A DNA stretch of 64,000 bases from the NCBI GenBank assembly GCA_003248805.1, contig QFQY01000018.1:1-64000 (forward strand), written 5' to 3'. A model generated the notes under the pieces. That model saw only the letters and a list, made by a program, of their open reading frames with translations, did no database searches and was not told the origin of the DNA. The stretch comes from Chelatococcus sp. Its GTDB lineage: Bacteria; Pseudomonadota; Alphaproteobacteria; Rhizobiales; Beijerinckiaceae. A program made the position numbers and the translations under genes. Each line of letters begins with the position of its first letter. The stretch's first letter is position 1. This document shows positions 43,518 through 52,470 of the stretch, piece after piece.

Positions 43518-43653
43518 ACTTTCAGGCGGAGCGTCTACGGGACCACGCCATATTCCCTGTACAGATACGGCACAGTCGACCGGCCCCATCGCTCGCAGGG
43601 GGCGGGGGTCGCCGACCGCTCATGCGGCCAGCGACCGGCGGGCTGAAGACGAA

Positions 43654-44691
43654 TCAGGAAACCCTTTGTCCGTAGAACTCGCGATACCACGCGACGAAGC
43701 GCGCTATGCCGGTTTCGATCGGCGTTTCGGGGCTGAACTGCACCGCCTCGGCCAATGCCGAGACATCGGCATAGGTGGCGGGGACGTCTCCGGGCTGAGC
43801 GGGCAGGTGCCGCTTGATCGCAGCCTTGCCGCAGGCCTGCTCGATCACCGCGATGAAGCGCTCCAGCTTCACCGGCGTATGGTTTCCGATGTTGTAGATG
43901 CGGTACGGAGCCGCCGCGGTCGCCGGATCGGGCCGGGCCGGGTCGAAGTCCGGGTCCGACGCCGCCGGCTTGCCGGCGAGACGGACGATCGCCTCGCGGA
44001 TGTCGTCGACATAGGTGAAGTCGCGGCTCATCTCGGACTCGGCATAGACGTCGATCGGTTTGCCTTCGAGGATCGCCTTCGTGAACTTGAAATAGGCCAT
44101 GTCCGGCCGGCCCCACGGCCCGTAGACGGTGAAGAACCTCAGGCCCGTCGTGGGAATGCCGTAGAGATGCGAGTAGCTGTGCGCCATCACCTCGTTGGCG
44201 CGCTTGGTCGCGGCATAGAGCGAGACCGGATGATCGGCGCCGTCATGCTCGCTGAACGGCACCTTGGCGTTCGCGCCATAGACCGAGCTCGAGGATGCGT
44301 AGACGAGATGCCTGACCGGATGGTGCCGGCAGGCCTCGAGCACCGCCAGGAAGCCGTTGAGATTCGAACTCGCATAGGCGCGCGGGTTGTCCAGCGAGTA
44401 GCGGACGCCGGCCTGCGCAGCGAGATGGATCACCACTTCGGGCTTGAAGGCCGCGAACGCGGCCAGCACGCCGTCATAATCCGCGATATCGAGATTCTGG
44501 AACGAGAAGCCGTTGCGGCCCGTCAAACGGTCGAGGCGGGCCTGCTTCAGGGCCGGGTCGTAATAGGGCACCAGATTGTCGATCCCGAGGACCTCGACGC
44601 CGCGGTCCAGCAACGCTTCCGTTACATGGAGGCCGACGAAGCCGGCGGCTCCCGTCAGCAGGACGCGACCAAAGGTAAGCTCAGTATCCAT
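43654..44691 (-). CDS. NAD-dependent epimerase, UDP-glucuronate 4-epimerase type
   Basis: A 345-residue extended SDR. The cofactor motif TGAAGFVGLHV is at about residues 13-23, the active-site SSSSVYG near 130 and the YAATKRANE catalytic Tyr-Lys near 158. RFFTVYGPWGRPDMAYFKFT near 195 is diagnostic of UDP-glucuronate epimerases (WcaG/GAE group), giving UDP-galacturonate for surface polysaccharide. The UDP-glucose dehydrogenase at 46.7 kb would make its substrate. The ATG at 44691 fits the family; upstream frame is unconserved. Confidence 0.88.
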   Translation of the reverse strand: MDTELTFGRVLLTGAAGFVGLHVTEALLDRGVEVLGIDNLVPYYDPALKQARLDRLTGRNGFSFQNLDIADYDGVLAAFAAFKPEVVIHLAAQAGVRYSLDNPRAYASSNLNGFLAVLEACRHHPVRHLVYASSSSVYGANAKVPFSEHDGADHPVSLYAATKRANEVMAHSYSHLYGIPTTGLRFFTVYGPWGRPDMAYFKFTKAILEGKPIDVYAESEMSRDFTYVDDIREAIVRLAGKPAASDPDFDPARPDPATAAAPYRIYNIGNHTPVKLERFIAVIEQACGKAAIKRHLPAQPGDVPATYADVSALAEAVQFSPETPIETGIARFVAWYREFYGQRVS

Positions 44692-45074
44692 AGAGAAATC
44701 CCGTATCTGCGGGGCTCCCGGCGCGCCCTCGACCCTTGTCCGGAGGCTCTTTCTCCGTCGGATCGTCCCCGCCCGCAAGTTCGCTCTCGCGGAATGCGAT
44801 CAGCCCGGCGACGGCTGTCCGGCATCGACCGGGCGGCGGGGGCGCAAATCGGCAACCCCGACGTGAAGACGACCCACATAAGCACCCGGGAGTTGAAACT
44901 CCCCGCAGGGAGAACATGCCCGCCCGCACCGAATGACGCAGCGCATGGCCCGGATGTTGCTTTGCGGCAAAGAAGTTCCTCCAGCGTTAAAAAAAAGTCT
45001 CGAACTTGGCTCAATTGGATTCTAGCAGGTCCATCGAAGCAATCATTAATGCCACGCAGCGATTGGGGCTCATC
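44692..45074. other. 380-bp non-coding region between divergent exopolysaccharide genes
   Basis: No credible gene. It holds the promoters of the epimerase (minus) and the initiating transferase (plus). An A8 tract lies at 44989-44996 and a palindrome at 44960-44972. Part of the right end would be coding if the TTG at 45006 is used. Confidence 0.5.
44960..44972. promoter_or_regulatory. palindrome CTTTGC-G-GCAAAG upstream of the initiating transferase
   Basis: A perfect 6+1+6 dyad about 100 bp before the ATG of the polysaccharide-initiating enzyme, suitable for a dimeric regulator. No second copy was found. Confidence 0.3.
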
Positions 45075-46526
45075 ATGGCTATCGATTTCGGCGTAGCCGG
45101 CACCATTCAACGACCGCGGAGCGTCCGCTTCCGGTACGATCTGATTGGACCGTTCGTCCTTTTGTCCGACATCGTCATCATCGTCGGATCGGCCGTGCTG
45201 TGCGCCATGGCCTATGGCAGCATTGCCTATGGCGGCATCAAGCTGCTGTCGACCGAGGCGCTCGATTCGCTCGCGCTCGGCGCGCTGTTCGCGATTCTCT
45301 TCGTTCTCCTCGCCCAGATCCGCGGACTCTACCAGCCGATCGAGCTCCTGCGTCCGTTGCGTCAGGTGTCGCATGTCCTGGCGCTCTGGCTCGGCGTCGC
45401 GTGCTTCCTGATGGTCATCGGCTTCACGCTGAAGATGGAGCATGCCCTGTCGCGCGGGGCGACGATCTCGTTCGCCGTGATCGGCCCGATCCTGGTCTCG
45501 ATCAGCCGCTTCTTCTGGAACGACCTGATGAACCGCGCGCTCGCCAGCGGCTCGTTCGCGACGCGTCCCGTCGCCTTGATCGGGCGTTCCGCGCAGTTCG
45601 ACAAAGCCCGGTTGCCGCGCCGCCTGGCGCCTTTCGGCCTCGCCGTCGCCGCCAGCGTCCGCCTGCCCGCGGGCAAGGAGCTGACCGACGAGACCCTGGA
45701 CGACATCGTGGCGCAGGCCGCCGCGGCGCTGCGCGGGTCGCATATCCAGGAGATCATCGTCTCGCTGGAGGGGCTCGAGCTGTCCCAGGCCGAGCGGCTG
45801 ATCGCCGGCCTGCGTATCCTGCCCTTGCCGATCAAGCTGATGCTGGACTCGGCCATCGGCGGCCTCGTCTCCCGCCCGACACAGAGTTTCGGCGGTCTCG
45901 TCGCGGTCGAGATGCAGCGCGCTCCGATGTCGTGGACCGAACGCAGCCTGAAGCGCGCGCTCGACGTGGTCGTGGCGACCGGCGCGTTGCTGGCGCTGTC
46001 GCCGCTGCTGGTGATGGTGGCGCTGGTGATCCGGCTCGAAACCCCGGGCCCGATCCTGTTCCGGCAGAGCCGCACCGGCTTCAACAACCGGCCGTTCAAG
46101 ATCCTGAAGTTCCGCAGCATGCGGGTCATGGAGGATGGCGGCACGGTCCGGCAGGCCTCGCGCGACGACGACCGCGTGACCAAGGTCGGCCGCTGGATTC
46201 GCAAGCTCTCGATCGACGAGTTGCCGCAGCTCTGGAACGTGCTGCGCGGCGAGATGTCGATCGTCGGCCCGCGCCCGCACGCGCTCGCGCATGACGAATA
46301 TTACGAGCAGCACATCGGCGATTATCCCTATCGCCAGCACGTCAAGCCGGGTCTGACGGGTTGGGCGCAGGTCAATGGCAGCCGCGGCGAAACGCCGACG
46401 ACCGAGAGCATGGCCGAGCGCGTGCGCCTCGACATCTGGTATGTCGAGAATTCGAGCATCTGGCTCGATCTGCGCATCATCGCGCGCACCTTCGCCACCG
46501 TGCTGAATGTCAAGCACACCTATTAG
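45075..46526 (+). CDS. polyprenyl-phosphate sugar phosphotransferase initiating exopolysaccharide synthesis (WcaJ/PssA-like)
   Basis: A 483-residue membrane enzyme that transfers the first sugar phosphate to undecaprenyl phosphate. Four N-terminal helices (about residues 25-150) and a CoA-binding-like middle domain precede a C-terminal PGT domain starting KRALDVVVATGALLALSPLL. Conserved PGT segments include FRQSRTGFNNRPFKILKFRSM, the KLSIDELPQLWNVLRGEMS motif with the Asp-Glu pair, VGPRPH and GLTGWAQVNGSRG. ATG 45075 is used; a TTG at 45006 would add 23 residues. It heads the plus-strand part of the locus. Confidence 0.9.
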   Translation: MAIDFGVAGTIQRPRSVRFRYDLIGPFVLLSDIVIIVGSAVLCAMAYGSIAYGGIKLLSTEALDSLALGALFAILFVLLAQIRGLYQPIELLRPLRQVSHVLALWLGVACFLMVIGFTLKMEHALSRGATISFAVIGPILVSISRFFWNDLMNRALASGSFATRPVALIGRSAQFDKARLPRRLAPFGLAVAASVRLPAGKELTDETLDDIVAQAAAALRGSHIQEIIVSLEGLELSQAERLIAGLRILPLPIKLMLDSAIGGLVSRPTQSFGGLVAVEMQRAPMSWTERSLKRALDVVVATGALLALSPLLVMVALVIRLETPGPILFRQSRTGFNNRPFKILKFRSMRVMEDGGTVRQASRDDDRVTKVGRWIRKLSIDELPQLWNVLRGEMSIVGPRPHALAHDEYYEQHIGDYPYRQHVKPGLTGWAQVNGSRGETPTTESMAERVRLDIWYVENSSIWLDLRIIARTFATVLNVKHTY

Positions 46527-46733
46527 CGGCGGGCGCGCCGGCGCCTGCCGCTACGGTAAGCATGATCGCAATCCATGCGGGCGCACCGGCCACTGGCGTC
46601 GTCCGTCGGCTGGATAACAGCCTCGCCTTGGCCTAGGTTTCGCACATGAGCGGGCCGGCTGAGCCTCGATGTCTCTTTTTGCAACGCCTGCGTCCGCTCT
46701 GCGGAATCATGCGGCGGATTTCAGGAGCTTAAC

Positions 46734-48080
46734 ATGAAGATCGTGATGGTCGGTTCCGGATATGTGGGCCTCGTTTCGGGCGCCTGCTTTGCCGATTTCG
46801 GACATGACGTGGTGTGCGTCGACAAGCACGAGGGCAAGATCGCCGCGCTGAAGCGCGGCGAGATTCCGATCTTCGAGCCCGGCCTGGCCGATCTGGTCAA
46901 GACCAACGCCGCATCGGGCCGCCTGTCCTTCACCACCGAACTCGCCGGCCCCGTGCGCCAGGCCGATGCGGTCTTCATCGCGGTCGGCACGCCCTCCCGG
47001 CGCGGCGATGGCTTCGCCGATCTCTCCTATGTCTATGCGGCCGCCCGCGAGATCGCGCAGTCGCTCGACGGCTATACCGTGATCGTAACCAAGTCGACCG
47101 TGCCAGTCGGCACCGGCGACGAGGTCGAGCGGATCATCCGCGACCTGCGCCCCGACGCCGATTTCGCGGTCGTCTCCAACCCCGAATTCCTGCGCGAAGG
47201 CGCGGCGATCTCCGACTTCAAGCGCCCGGACCGCATCGTGATCGGCGCCGAGGACGAGCGCGCCCAGGAGGTGATGGCCGACGTCTATCGCCCGCTCTAC
47301 CTGAACAGCGCGCCGATCCTGAACACCAGCCGGCGCACGGCCGAGCTGACGAAATACGCCGCCAACGCCTTCCTCGCCACCAAGATCACCTTCATCAACG
47401 AGATCGCCGATCTCTGCGAGCAGGTCGGCGCCAACGTCCAGGACGTCGCCCGCGGCATGGGCCTCGACAACCGCATCGGCGGCAAGTTCCTGCACGCAGG
47501 CCCGGGCTATGGCGGCTCTTGCTTCCCGAAGGACACGCTCGCCCTGATCAAGACCGCGCAGGACTACGGAACGCCCTCGCGCATCGTCGAGACGGTCGCG
47601 GCGGTGAACGACCAGCGCAAGCGCGCGATGGGCCGCAAGGTCGTCGCGGCCTGCGGTGGCTCGGTGCGCGGCAAGACCATCGCGGTCCTCGGCCTGACCT
47701 TCAAGCCGGACACCGACGACATGCGCGATGCGCCCTCGCTCTCGGTGGTGACGGCGCTGGAGGATGCCGGCGCGAAGATCAAGGCCTACGACCCCGAGGG
47801 CATGGAGCAGGCCAAGGGCATGCTGCCGGCCAGCGTGACCTATTGCTCCGATCCCTATGAGTGCGTCGCGGGCGCGGATGCGGCCGTGATCGTGACCGAA
47901 TGGACGATCTTCCGCGCCCTCGATCTCGATCGGCTCAAGACCCTGATGGCGGCGCCCGTCCTCGTCGATCTGCGCAACATCTATCGGGCCGAACAGGTGC
48001 GCGGTAAGGGCTTCAGCTACACCGATGTCGGCCGCGGCACCAGCGAGGCCCTCGCTCCCGCCAAGGACGACGCGGCCTGA
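46734..48080 (+). CDS. UDP-glucose 6-dehydrogenase
   Basis: A 448-residue enzyme oxidising UDP-glucose to UDP-glucuronate. GSGYVGLVSGACFADFGH at residues 6-23 binds NAD. TKSTVPVGTGDEVE, NPEFLREGAAI (near 145) and the catalytic cysteine in GPGYGGSCFPKDT (near 263) are intact, and the C-terminal domain has GLTFKPDTDDMRDAPS. AGGAG lies 7 bp before the ATG. Together with the epimerase on the other side of the initiating transferase it supplies acidic sugars to the exopolysaccharide. The gene is followed by a good hairpin terminator. Confidence 0.93.
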   Translation: MKIVMVGSGYVGLVSGACFADFGHDVVCVDKHEGKIAALKRGEIPIFEPGLADLVKTNAASGRLSFTTELAGPVRQADAVFIAVGTPSRRGDGFADLSYVYAAAREIAQSLDGYTVIVTKSTVPVGTGDEVERIIRDLRPDADFAVVSNPEFLREGAAISDFKRPDRIVIGAEDERAQEVMADVYRPLYLNSAPILNTSRRTAELTKYAANAFLATKITFINEIADLCEQVGANVQDVARGMGLDNRIGGKFLHAGPGYGGSCFPKDTLALIKTAQDYGTPSRIVETVAAVNDQRKRAMGRKVVAACGGSVRGKTIAVLGLTFKPDTDDMRDAPSLSVVTALEDAGAKIKAYDPEGMEQAKGMLPASVTYCSDPYECVAGADAAVIVTEWTIFRALDLDRLKTLMAAPVLVDLRNIYRAEQVRGKGFSYTDVGRGTSEALAPAKDDAA

Positions 48081-48139
48081 GCCGCGCCACCGGACCGAAC
48101 CGGGGAGCGGGAACGCCTCCCCTGCTCTCCTCCTTTCCG

Positions 48140-48165
48140 GCCCCGCCCTCCTCGGCGAGCGGGGC
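48140..48165 (+). terminator. intrinsic-type hairpin after the UDP-glucose dehydrogenase gene
   Basis: GCCCCGC (48140-48146) pairs with GCGGGGC (48159-48165), followed by TTTCCCGTTTC. A short T-rich tail supports termination. Confidence 0.65.
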
Positions 48166-48270
48166 TTTCCCGTTTCGGGGACCCCCGCGCGCGGCATCGT
48201 AAAGAATCGTTTCCCGACACGTCCTATCCTGCGCCCGAACGACGACACGCCGGACTGGAGAGGCTCAGGC

Positions 48271-48987
48271 ATGAACGCTGCGACCATGCGGCCCGCGCAG
48301 ATCCCGGCCTCGGTGCGGATCTACGCGGTCGGCGACGTCCATGGCATGGCGGACCTCCTCGCCGGCACCTTCGCCAGGATCGACCGCGATCTCGCGGAGC
48401 GTCCGGTGCCGGTCGCGATCGAGGTCTATCTCGGCGACCTCGTCGACAGAGGCCCGGACAGCGCCGGCGTGCTGCGGATGCTGATCGCGCGCAAGGCCGA
48501 GCGCGAGGTCGTCTGCCTCGCCGGCAATCACGAGCTGATGATGATGCGCGCGCTCAACGATCTCGACGCGCTGGAAGAATGGCTGACCTTCGGCGGCGTG
48601 GCGACGCTCGAATCCTTCGGCATGATGCCGGACGCGATCCGCGTCGATGCCACGACGCAGACGGCGATGCGCCGGCGGTTCCAGGCCCCGATCGCCGACT
48701 TCCTGATGTCCCTGCAGCGCAGCTTCGCGATCGGCGATTATGTCTTCGTCCATGCCGGCCTGCGCCCCGGTGTGCCGTTCGCCTTGCAGGATATCGACGA
48801 TCTCACGGGGATTCGTGGAGAATTCCTGACCAGCGAGCAGCATTTCGGCTTCGTGGTCGTCCACGGACACACACCCTGCGCGTCCGTGGAGATCCGCTCG
48901 AACCGGATCAACATCGACACGGGAGCCTATCACACCGGCGTTCTGACCTGCCTTGCGTTCGAGGCGGACGGCATTCGCGCCGTCTGA
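48271..48987 (+). CDS. metallophosphoesterase, PrpA/bacteriophage-type serine/threonine phosphatase
   Basis: A 238-residue phosphatase with the complete dinuclear metal set: GDVHG near residue 21, GDLVDRGPDS near 54, GNHE near 90, a His in VFVHAGLRP near 160 and GHTP near 200. In related exopolysaccharide loci such phosphatases are found beside transport/kinase genes and may reverse phosphorylation, but they also act on dinucleotides (ApaH-like). It has its own start with a weak ribosome site and is followed by a strong bidirectional terminator. Confidence 0.85.
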   Translation: MNAATMRPAQIPASVRIYAVGDVHGMADLLAGTFARIDRDLAERPVPVAIEVYLGDLVDRGPDSAGVLRMLIARKAEREVVCLAGNHELMMMRALNDLDALEEWLTFGGVATLESFGMMPDAIRVDATTQTAMRRRFQAPIADFLMSLQRSFAIGDYVFVHAGLRPGVPFALQDIDDLTGIRGEFLTSEQHFGFVVVHGHTPCASVEIRSNRINIDTGAYHTGVLTCLAFEADGIRAV

Positions 48988-49027
48988 GGCATAGGCCCGA
49001 AAGCAGCCCTCCGATGATCCGAACGCC

Positions 49028-49051
49028 GACGGGCGCCTCGCGGCGCCCGTC
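49028..49051. terminator. bidirectional terminator between convergent genes
   Basis: GACGGGCGCC (49028-49037) and GGCGCCCGTC (49042-49051) form a perfect 10-bp stem with a 4-base loop between the phosphatase and the convergent 785-residue protein gene. Confidence 0.75.
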
Positions 49052-49075
49052 CTGCTTCACGCTGGGTGAAGGTTC

Positions 49076-51433
49076 TCAGAGGTGGAAGTCGTTCAGGCCG
49101 ACCAGCGAGCCCACCTGGCTGTAGACGAAGTAGTTCACGCCGTTGTGCTGGACGAAACCGTCGAACTCGAGCGCCGAGACCGCCTTGCCGGCGACATCGT
49201 AGATCGCGACCGAGCCACCCTCGCCGGCGATATAGCCGTCATTGGCGTCGCCGGAGCCGCCGGGCAGGGCGAAGCGGCCCGTCTGGTCGACGAGGACCTT
49301 GCCGTTGATGTCCTCGATCGCCGACGTCGTCACGACCAGGTCGTTGGCGCCGAACTTGACGATCGTGTCCTTGCCCAGGTTGATGTCCAGCGCGGTGTCG
49401 AAGAAGAAGGTCATCGATTTCTTCAGGCTGCCGGAGAGCGTGTCGTCGCCGAGCTTCGATTCGGCCGCCCCGGTGGGGCGCACCTGCGCGTCGGCATAGA
49501 CGAACAGACCGGCATCGGTCTTGCCCATGTAGCGCAGCGCCTCGACGTCGTTGCCCATGGTCAGCGTATCGCCGGTCTTGGGCTGGTCCACCGCGAAGGT
49601 GTGCTGCTTCCCCCCCACGATGATGCCGTCGCCGTTGCTGTCGTAGAACGCCTTGGTCGTCAGCAGCACGTCGTTGCGGCCGAACTCGGTGATGGTGTCC
49701 TTGCCGCTCGTGGCGGCGGAGTCGACATAGTAGCTGTTATGGCTCACCGAGCCCGTCACCGTCTGGTTCTGCGACGAGGACAGGTCGATGGCATGGGCCT
49801 TGTCGAGCACGGTGAGGACGGCCGGCCCGGTATCGTCGTTCAGGATGACGACGTCGGCGGTGTCCTTCGTGATGGTGCCCTTGTCGGCGCCGGACAGCTT
49901 GACCTGGAAGGTCTCGTTCGCCTCGACCGTCTTGTCGCCGTGCACCAGGACCGTGATGGTCTTGCTGGTCTCGCCCGCAGCGAAGCTCACCACTCCCGAG
50001 GGCATGACGCCGTTCTTGAAGTCCGCCGCATTGGCGGGGTTGTCCCCGACGCCGACGACGGAGTAGGCCAGCTGCCCCGCCTCGGAGCTGTCGCCCGTGC
50101 GGCTGACGGTGAAGGAGACGGCGACCGAGCCGCTGTTCCCCTCGGTGACCGAGGCGGCCTCCGGCGAGATCGAGTAGCTCGGCGGCGGGGGCGGAGGCAG
50201 CGGAACGGGCGTGTGCTCGTCCGTGGTGCCGGGGCCGCTCGCGGCGCGCATCGCCACGGCCAGCGCTTCGTCATAGGCCTGCGCGACGATGGCGGAGCCG
50301 TCCTCGTTCAGGGCCGAGGATCCCCAGGCCGCCTTCAGGAGCTTCGCGAACTCGTTGATGAAGATCTCGGTGTTCACCAGCGTGACGGTGGCGCTCTTCT
50401 CCGAGAGGTCGATGGCGATCGTCTTGGCGTCGTTGTCGATGAACACCGAGTTGACGATCGTGACGTGCGAGTTCGAGGCCAGATGCACATGCGCCTGGCC
50501 GCCGCTGCCGCCGCGGTGATTGGGATCGAGGCTCTGGCTGTCGATGATGGTGACGCCGTCGCCCCAGACGCGGAAGTTGCGGTTGTTGTCCTCGGCCACG
50601 GCGCGGATCAGCACCGTGTTCTGCGACTTCAGATCGTAGCCGGCGTCGGTGTTGCCCGCGGCGTAGGTGTCCTCGAACGTGAGGTTGTAGACGCCCTTCT
50701 CCGCCGCGAAACCGTCGCCGTTCCAGTAGGTGTGGATCGTGTCCGTCGCGTTCATCATGCTCGTGCTCTTCACGAGCACATCGTGCACCGTCCCGCCGAA
50801 ATGGATGCCGATGGCGAAATTGTCGCCGTCCTGCCGCTCGCTGTCGCCGTGGACGTCGCGGATGACGACATTGTTCGTATCGTACTGCAGGCGGATGGCG
50901 CCCTTCGAGAAGCCGCTGATGTCGACATCCTCGATCACCAGGCCCGAGATCGTCGCGCTCTTGGCCGCGGTCGAATGATAGTCCTCGAAGAAGCGCTGGA
51001 CATTGTCCGCCTGCATATGGGCGATCGTGATGTCCTTGACGTCCGCGCCGACACGGAAGGCGTTCTGCGTGTTCTTGAACGACATGTTCTCGAACACGAG
51101 ATGGTCGGCGCCGTCGAGCAGGCGGAAGGTGTCGGTGCCGGTCGCCCCATCGGGCGAATACTCGGCGGAACGCGTTCCGGAGAACTCGGCGTTCATCGGG
51201 TTTCCGGCGGAATCGACGCCCTTGATCGTGACGGGCGAGCCGTCCTCGCCGCCATGATTGATCTTCAGGATCGACTTGAGATCGTAGGAGCCCTGATCGG
51301 CGTAGAGAAGGACGGTTCCCCCCGGGCCCGCCTTTTCGATCATCTTGTCGATCGCCCAGATGCTGGCGGCGTTCTCGGGGCTCGAGCCGTCACGCGTGCC
51401 GGATCCTGTCGGCGTGATGTGAAGCGTCGCCAT
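49076..51433 (-). CDS. large predicted type I-secreted protein: beta-helix, Calx-beta and C-terminal tandem module
   Basis: A 785-residue acidic protein with no Sec signal. Residues 1-350 look like a right-handed parallel beta-helix (repeated ITIxxxxxxN / VxIxD turns, e.g. HLVFENMSFKNTQNAF and NNVVIRDVHGD). A proline run at about 413-418 leads into a Calx-beta domain (about 420-536: SVTEGNSGSVAVSFTVSR, ILNDDTG). Residues 552-775 hold two copies of the module also found in the protein at 42.7-43.4 kb (e.g. FFDTALDINLGKDTI near 676). Beta-helix proteins in such loci are often polysaccharide lyases or adhesins, but no catalytic residues can be assigned. Export by the nearby type I system is inferred. 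GGAAAGG precedes the ATG. Confidence 0.82.
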   Translation of the reverse strand: MATLHITPTGSGTRDGSSPENAASIWAIDKMIEKAGPGGTVLLYADQGSYDLKSILKINHGGEDGSPVTIKGVDSAGNPMNAEFSGTRSAEYSPDGATGTDTFRLLDGADHLVFENMSFKNTQNAFRVGADVKDITIAHMQADNVQRFFEDYHSTAAKSATISGLVIEDVDISGFSKGAIRLQYDTNNVVIRDVHGDSERQDGDNFAIGIHFGGTVHDVLVKSTSMMNATDTIHTYWNGDGFAAEKGVYNLTFEDTYAAGNTDAGYDLKSQNTVLIRAVAEDNNRNFRVWGDGVTIIDSQSLDPNHRGGSGGQAHVHLASNSHVTIVNSVFIDNDAKTIAIDLSEKSATVTLVNTEIFINEFAKLLKAAWGSSALNEDGSAIVAQAYDEALAVAMRAASGPGTTDEHTPVPLPPPPPPSYSISPEAASVTEGNSGSVAVSFTVSRTGDSSEAGQLAYSVVGVGDNPANAADFKNGVMPSGVVSFAAGETSKTITVLVHGDKTVEANETFQVKLSGADKGTITKDTADVVILNDDTGPAVLTVLDKAHAIDLSSSQNQTVTGSVSHNSYYVDSAATSGKDTITEFGRNDVLLTTKAFYDSNGDGIIVGGKQHTFAVDQPKTGDTLTMGNDVEALRYMGKTDAGLFVYADAQVRPTGAAESKLGDDTLSGSLKKSMTFFFDTALDINLGKDTIVKFGANDLVVTTSAIEDINGKVLVDQTGRFALPGGSGDANDGYIAGEGGSVAIYDVAGKAVSALEFDGFVQHNGVNYFVYSQVGSLVGLNDFHL

Positions 51434-52062
51434 TCTGTCGAAGCCTTTCCGTCAAAGCGGGCTCTCGCGGCATGATTCCGCGATTGGGCTCGACGCTAGG
51501 GAGCCCCCCTGAAGAAACGATCCGGAAAACGCCTAAAATTGCCGCATAAACGTATGATTTCAGGTGATAATTCAATAATACTCACGTATTCAATTGTAAT
51601 TGATGCACATATATCTGAATTATCGCGACTTACTTGCATGAAATACATGTCATAAGAAATTGTAGATAATTAAAACATCGTATTATTGGGTCGAAAAATA
51701 AATAAAAAGAGACCATCATCGCCGGACAAGCAGGAAAACGAGTCGACCCATCCAGGCAATGAACCATGGCCATGCAGGGAGGCAGCGCCGCAGCGGCCGC
51801 GCCCCTCGCCCCCTCCCTTTCCGGAGAACCCGTCCGACATGTCGAGCCCTCGTCGTGAGAAGCGGTGTCTCGAAGGAGGTTCCATTGCGTTCCAAAACCT
51901 CCTGAGCATCCTTCGAGACGCCATTCCTGACGGAATGGCTCTTCGGGATGAGGGCTGCCGGAGCGCGCAAACCGTCTCCGACGCGGCCCGGGCTTCGCGC
52001 GCCATTGGCGCCGGCATCCGGCCTCGGCTACTCTGCGGGCTGCTCCGCTGGCGAGGCTGAAG
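51434..52062. other. non-coding region upstream of the large secreted protein, AT-rich core plus repeat
   Basis: Positions about 51530-51720 are unusually AT-rich for this genome and hold many short dyads; they probably contain the promoter of the large secreted protein (minus strand). The right part contains a diverged family 1 repeat (51845-51956). Small frames here use sequence of very different composition and look accidental. Confidence 0.55.
51845..51956. repeat. palindromic intergenic repeat, family 1, copy e (diverged)
   Basis: Left AGCCCTCGTCGTGAGAAGC and right end GGGATGAGGGCT retain the family layout with inner GTCTCGAAGGAGG and CATCCTTCGAGACG. Several mismatches show that it is an older copy. 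It precedes the Rap1a/Tai-like gene. Confidence 0.75.
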
Positions 52063-52440
52063 ATGCATGCGTTTCACCTGCTCGGATTGGTCGCCGCGAT
52101 GCTGGCGGCATCGCCGTCATGGGCGCAGGATCAATCGTCGAAGCTCCACGAATCCTGCGAGAAGCTGGAAGCGAGCCTCGTGATGAAGGATGGCAGCGTC
52201 GACTTCGCCAAGGATTTCGACACGGTCTTCTGCTGGGGCTTCATGAGCGGCGTCCAGTCCATGGTCAGATACGCGCCCGGCGGCGTGCGCGCCCTGCCCT
52301 TCTGCCCGCCGGACAGCACGCCCCTGTCGCAATACGTCAAGGCCTACACCGCCTATGGCCGCCGGGTACCGCAGGACCTCAAGCTCCCGACCACCGTCTC
52401 GGTGCTCAAGGCTCTCTCGCAGGCGTTTCCCTGCCGGTGA
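52063..52440 (+). CDS. Rap1a/Tai-like secreted protein
   Basis: A 125-residue protein with a signal peptide (residues 1-21, ending SWA). Four cysteines in the mature part (ESCEKL, VFCWGFMSGV, LPFCPP, QAFPC) and the CWGFMSGVQ plus STPLSQYVKAYTAYG pattern match the Rap1a/Tai family. That family contains periplasmic immunity proteins of type VI amidase effectors but also many orphan members. No effector gene is adjacent, so the immunity role is doubtful here. It converges with the spike operon. Confidence 0.72.
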   Translation: MHAFHLLGLVAAMLAASPSWAQDQSSKLHESCEKLEASLVMKDGSVDFAKDFDTVFCWGFMSGVQSMVRYAPGGVRALPFCPPDSTPLSQYVKAYTAYGRRVPQDLKLPTTVSVLKALSQAFPCR

Positions 52441-52470
52441 GGCGGCGCCGTTCCGACGCTCGCGAGCCGA

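Noticed and set aside
37905..51540. CCTAAAATT word shared by three promoter regions (about 37905, 42594, 51531)
   Set aside because: Nine bases, in different orientation relative to the genes, without dyad symmetry; chance in AT-rich gaps is adequate.
51530..51720. AT-rich block as a replication origin or insertion element
   Set aside because: No iterated binding sites, terminal repeats or transposase; it is more simply a promoter region of the large secreted protein.
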